From the NCBI RefSeq assembly GCF_014649775.1, contig NZ_BMTR01000014.1, forward strand, positions 124,001 to 188,000: DNA of 64,000 bases, written 5' to 3'. Each line of letters starts with the position of its first letter. Within the stretch, counting starts at the first letter, position 1. The stretch is from Streptomyces longisporoflavus (lineage in GTDB: Bacteria; Actinomycetota; Actinomycetes; Streptomycetales; Streptomycetaceae). The notes under the pieces were generated by a model. It was not told the origin of the DNA. It made no database searches and saw only the letters and a program-made list of their open reading frames with translations. The translations under genes were made by a program, and so were the position numbers. This document shows positions 61,278-64,000 of this stretch, piece after piece.

Positions 61278-61715
61278 GTGAACCGCAAGACCATACGCAT
61301 CGCGGGCGTCACCGCGATCGCCGCTCTCGCCATCGGCGTCGGCGGCGGTGTGGCCCAGGCCCACACCGAGGCCTCCGCTCCCCGCACCGCCGCGACGGCG
61401 CCGGTGAACCAGCAGCAGGCCATCAGGGACGCGGCCCGCGCCCTCCTGAACTCCGACATTCAGTACAGCGCCGCCGACCGCGCCGAGCTGAAGTCCATGG
61501 CGGACGGCCGGACCGGCGTCCAGCTCCGCGCGGGCGGCAAGTTCGGCCCGCTCATCAAGCTGCTCAGGAAGGTGCCCGGCTTCGCCAAGGCCGTCGCGGG
61601 CAAGTACGACGATTTCAAGAAGTGGTACAACGGCCTTTCCTGGTGGATCCGGGGTCCGCTGGCGGCCGCTGGTGTCGGCAGTGACCTGTGGGGAATTTGG
61701 CAGCTCTTTCACTGA
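61278..61715 (+). CDS. Small exported protein of unknown function
   Basis: 145 residues. A signal peptide (AGVTAIAALAIGVGGGVAQA) is followed by a polar helical part (NQQQAIRDAARALLNSDIQY, ADRAELKSMADGRTG), a basic amphipathic stretch (LIKLLRKVPGFAKAVAGKYD) and a Trp/Gly-rich C-terminus (WYNGLSWWIRGPLAAAGVGS, WGIWQLFH). The mature end resembles membrane-active peptides in composition, but no bacteriocin family is recognised. GTG start with AAGGGA at 7 nt, inside the hairpin described. A small membrane protein gene follows. Confidence 0.8.
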   Translation: MNRKTIRIAGVTAIAALAIGVGGGVAQAHTEASAPRTAATAPVNQQQAIRDAARALLNSDIQYSAADRAELKSMADGRTGVQLRAGGKFGPLIKLLRKVPGFAKAVAGKYDDFKKWYNGLSWWIRGPLAAAGVGSDLWGIWQLFH

Positions 61716-61852
61716 GCGGAGCCGCTTGCCTGAGTGAGTGAACGGGAGCGTCGCACGCGCGATTACGACGTGTGCGACGCGCCCCCCATTTGTCGCTCGC
61801 TCACTTTGTCGCTCGCTCGCTTTCCCCCCACATTGATCCGAAAGGCCTGACC

Positions 61853-62203
61853 ATGAGCAGCAGTGAGTCCGCGTCCGACCGCCCCGTATCCGAGAACTCC
61901 GTATCCGAGAACCCCGTATCCGAAAGCGCGGGCGCAAAAGAAGGAAAGGCGCCGGGATGGTTCCCCGCACTGTTTCTCTTCGGCGTGGTCTCCCTCGTCT
62001 TCCGTTTCGGCGGTATCTGGTCCTGGTGGGCCCTGCTCTGGGCGCCGGTGTTCCTCGTAGCCGTAGGGATATCGGCGTACGAGTGGCGGCTTGTGGCCCG
62101 TAACCGGTGGCGTATGCCTGCCGGGGAATGGATTCTCCTTGCCGTAGCCCACGCGGGATGCGCCGCTTCCCTCGCGGTCATGCTCGGCGTCCTGCATTAC
62201 TAG
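61853..62203 (+). CDS. Small membrane protein with repetitive N-terminus
   Basis: 116 residues. The N-terminus contains a five-residue repeat (VSENSVSENPVSES) encoded by three 15-bp units. Three hydrophobic segments follow: FPALFLFGVVSLVF, WWALLWAPVFLVAVGISA and WILLAVAHAGCAASLAVMLG. No family recognised. Its position 137 bp after the exported protein suggests, but does not prove, a functional partner such as an immunity or export protein. The ATG has AAAGG at about 8 nt. Confidence 0.75.
   Translation: MSSSESASDRPVSENSVSENPVSESAGAKEGKAPGWFPALFLFGVVSLVFRFGGIWSWWALLWAPVFLVAVGISAYEWRLVARNRWRMPAGEWILLAVAHAGCAASLAVMLGVLHY
61886..61930 (+). repeat. Three in-frame 15-bp tandem repeats
   Basis: Units 61886-61900, 61901-61915 and 61916-61930, each starting GTATCCGA. 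They encode the VSENS/VSENP/VSESA repeat of the small membrane protein and could change copy number by slippage without shifting the frame. Confidence 0.85.
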
Positions 62204-62263
62204 ACACTGCCGAACCAGACACTGCCGAACCAGAAGCCGCCGAACCAGAAGCCGCCGAAGCGC
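62204..62263 (+). repeat. Four 15-bp tandem repeats
   Basis: ACACTGCCGAACCAG occurs twice, then AAGCCGCCGAACCAG and AAGCCGCCGAAGCGC. They lie between the small membrane protein stop and the FkbM gene start. Confidence 0.85.
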
Positions 62264-62301
62264 ATTGCGGCAGCCCCGCACGCCTACGTACGGTCACAGC
62301 T

Positions 62302-63234
62302 ATGCCTCGCACCCCCCTCCGCCCCGCGTCCGAGTTTCTGGCCACGCTCGGCCGCGGCTATGTCCGCAATGCGCCCGGCTCGCTGCTCAAGGCCCCGCTC
62401 TCGGGCCGGTTTCTGAATCCGTATCTGCGCGACCATCCGCGGCAGCGCGTGGTCGAGGCGAGGTTCGGCGCCCGGTTCGCCTGCGATTCCCGCGACCTCA
62501 TCCAGCGCTACATCAGCCTGTACGGCGTGTGGGAACCGCACATGACGCGGTGGCTGCAGAGCCGTCTCGGCGCCGGGGACACATTCGTCGACGTGGGCGC
62601 GAACATCGGCTATTTCGCGATTCTGGGTTCGCGACTCGTCGGCCGCACCGGACAGGTGGTGGCCGTCGAAGCGTCGCCCGCCTTCCACGACCGCATGCGG
62701 CAGCACGTCAGGCTCAACGGCTGCGGCAACGTCCGCACGGTCAACGAGGCGGTCTCCGACAGCCACAAGAAGCTGACCTTCGTGCTCGCAAGCTCGAACA
62801 ACATGGGCGCGAACTCGATCGTCCCGTACGACGGTCCGGCCGAGTCGAGCTTCGAGATGGCGGCCCGCCCCCTGCCGGAGATCCTGCACGAGGACGAACT
62901 CGCCGCGGCCCGCGTGATCAAGATCGACGTCGAGGGCGCGGAGGGCGCGGTGATCAGGGGCCTGGCACCCGTCCTCGGCCGGCTCCGCCCGGACGTGGAG
63001 ATCGCCGTGGAGGTCACTCCCGACCGTATGGAGCAACTCGGCGACTCCATCGACGAGTTGCTGGCGACCATGGCGGAGCACGGCTTTCGCACCTACCGCC
63101 TGCCCACCGACTACAGGCCGGAGAACTACCCCCGCGCCCTGCGCGCCCCGCAACCGCCGGAGCGCTGGCGCGGCCCCGTCGTCGGCGAGAGCGAGCTTGT
63201 CTTCTCCCGCGTCGATGCGGAAACGCTGGGCTGA
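62302..63234 (+). CDS. FkbM-family SAM-dependent methyltransferase
   Basis: 310 residues. The SAM-binding loop TFVDVGANIGYFAILGS is near residue 96, with VVAVEASPAFHDRMRQHVRL and VIKIDVEGAEGAVIRGLAPV (motif after strand 4), all hallmarks of FkbM enzymes that O-methylate sugars or polyketides. The acceptor is unknown. The frame is open back to 62107 through the 15-bp repeats, but ATG 62302 fits the family start. TACGGT lies 7 nt upstream and there is no Shine-Dalgarno, so the message is probably leaderless. Confidence 0.88.
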   Translation: MPRTPLRPASEFLATLGRGYVRNAPGSLLKAPLSGRFLNPYLRDHPRQRVVEARFGARFACDSRDLIQRYISLYGVWEPHMTRWLQSRLGAGDTFVDVGANIGYFAILGSRLVGRTGQVVAVEASPAFHDRMRQHVRLNGCGNVRTVNEAVSDSHKKLTFVLASSNNMGANSIVPYDGPAESSFEMAARPLPEILHEDELAAARVIKIDVEGAEGAVIRGLAPVLGRLRPDVEIAVEVTPDRMEQLGDSIDELLATMAEHGFRTYRLPTDYRPENYPRALRAPQPPERWRGPVVGESELVFSRVDAETLG

Positions 63235-63273
63235 CCTTGTCCTGATCGCCTCCGTCCGCGCCTCCGTCCGCGC

Positions 63274-64000
63274 CTACGTCCGCGCCTTGAGGTCCCGGTC
63301 GAACGGCAGATCCAGCATCCGGATCGCATTCCCGCGCAGCAGCTTGTACGCCACCTCCTGCGGCAGGTGGCCGACGTGATCCTCGGCCACCTGCTTCGTG
63401 TTCGGCCACGTCGAATCGACGTGCGGATAGTCGGTCTCGAAGGTGGCGTTGTCGACGCCCACCGTCTCGATGGAGTCGACACCGTGCTTGTCGCGGAAGA
63501 AGCAGCAGAAGATCTGCCGGTAGTAGTACGTGGACGGGGGCTCCGGGATCAGGTCCTTGACCCCGCCCCAGGCCCGGTGCTCCTCCCACACGTCGTCGGC
63601 CCGCTCCAGGGCGTACGGAATCCACCCCATCTGCCCCTCGCTGTACGCGAGTTTGAGGCGGGGGAATTTCACCAGGACCCCGGAGAAGAGGAAGTCCATC
63701 ATCGAGGCCATCGCGTTGTTGAAGCTCAGGGACGCCTGCACGGCCGGGGGCGCGTCGGGCGACGCCGCCGGCATCTGCGACGACGAACCGATGTGCATGT
63801 TCACGACCGTGCCGGTCTCCTCGCACGCCGCGAAGAACGGGTCCCAGTAGCCGGAGTGGATCGACGGCAGCCCCAGATACGTCGGGATCTCGCTGAAGGT
63901 CACGGCCCGCACGCCGCGCGCGGCGTTGCGCTTGATCTCGGCGACGGCGAGGTCCACGTCCCACAGCGGGATGAGGCAGAGCGGGATCAGCCTGCCGCCG
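63274..64000 (-). CDS. Amidohydrolase (TIM-barrel), C-terminal part, cut by window end
   Basis: 242 codons including the stop, open through the right edge (GGRLIPLCLIPLWDVDLAVA at the edge). VNMHIGSSSQMP, KLAYSEGQMGWIPYALERAD and FETDYPHVDSTWPNTKQVAE give the metal-ligand and catalytic positions of the amidohydrolase-2 family, and KLLRGNAIRMLDLPFD is the usual C-terminus. Members include decarboxylases and hydrolases of aromatic or cyclic acids; substrate unknown. Convergent with the FkbM gene, 39 bp apart. Confidence 0.88.
   Translation of the reverse strand, partial: GGRLIPLCLIPLWDVDLAVAEIKRNAARGVRAVTFSEIPTYLGLPSIHSGYWDPFFAACEETGTVVNMHIGSSSQMPAASPDAPPAVQASLSFNNAMASMMDFLFSGVLVKFPRLKLAYSEGQMGWIPYALERADDVWEEHRAWGGVKDLIPEPPSTYYYRQIFCCFFRDKHGVDSIETVGVDNATFETDYPHVDSTWPNTKQVAEDHVGHLPQEVAYKLLRGNAIRMLDLPFDRDLKART

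Overview
The window is high-GC actinobacterial chromosome, almost certainly Streptomyces. It carries bldG, a WhiB-family wblA, a Crp regulator, a TTG-started lysine-tailed TopA, many GTG starts and third-position GC bias. Gene order from holB through the large penicillin-binding protein matches what I remember of the Streptomyces coelicolor SCO3540-SCO3580 core region. It also parallels the Mycobacterium tuberculosis block around topA, the Tad-like genes, acs, marP, nth, crp, whiB4 and ponA2. These equivalences are from memory, not from a search.

Left edge (1-1220): a gene tail, a decayed WbqC-family gene broken by at least one clear frameshift, and the C-terminal third of a tyrosine integrase fused onto it, all next to a tRNA-Thr(CGT). 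This looks like the scar of an integrative element. Core part 1 (1368-17505, minus strand): an exported alpha/beta hydrolase, holB, a membrane-fused thymidylate kinase, topA, a methyltransferase, a lipoprotein, the H+-pyrophosphatase, and the anti-sigma-like gene downstream of bldG.

Core part 2 (17586-26845): a MrfA/Hrq1-like DEAH helicase with a C-terminal cysteine cluster, convergent with a Tad/Flp-like secretion operon (CpaE-like, TadA, TadB, TadC, DUF4244, two TadE-like proteins), and a divergent membrane-anchored HAD phosphatase. This is the actinobacterial 'helicase/secretion neighbourhood'. A strongly terminated intergenic RNA follows, placed where the 6S-like RNA scr3559 is expected. 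Core part 3 (27184-52697): a degenerate Fic-like protein, a CooC-like ATPase, a deacetylase-like lipoprotein, a SulP transporter fused to carbonic anhydrase, acs, nhaA, a holin-like protein with an epoxide hydrolase, MarP-type protease, Nudix proteins, nth, crp, an MBL hydrolase, RidA with a 53-residue DUF4177 protein, a pair of ArsA-like ATPases, wblA, a class A PBP, a YqeY protein and a phosphoesterase. Several act in envelope maintenance and in timing of development (bldG, crp, wblA, possibly the 6S-like RNA).

Right part (52808-64000) looks more accessory: tRNA-Pro(CGG), a secreted FG-GAP beta-propeller, a 1362-residue HTH/STAND/TM/14-blade WD40 protein, a GntR regulator paired with a glycosyltransferase, a small exported protein behind a hairpin that overlaps its ribosome-binding site, a small membrane protein flanked by 15-bp repeats, an FkbM methyltransferase, and an amidohydrolase cut by the window edge. 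No CRISPR array, rRNA operon or intact insertion sequence was seen.
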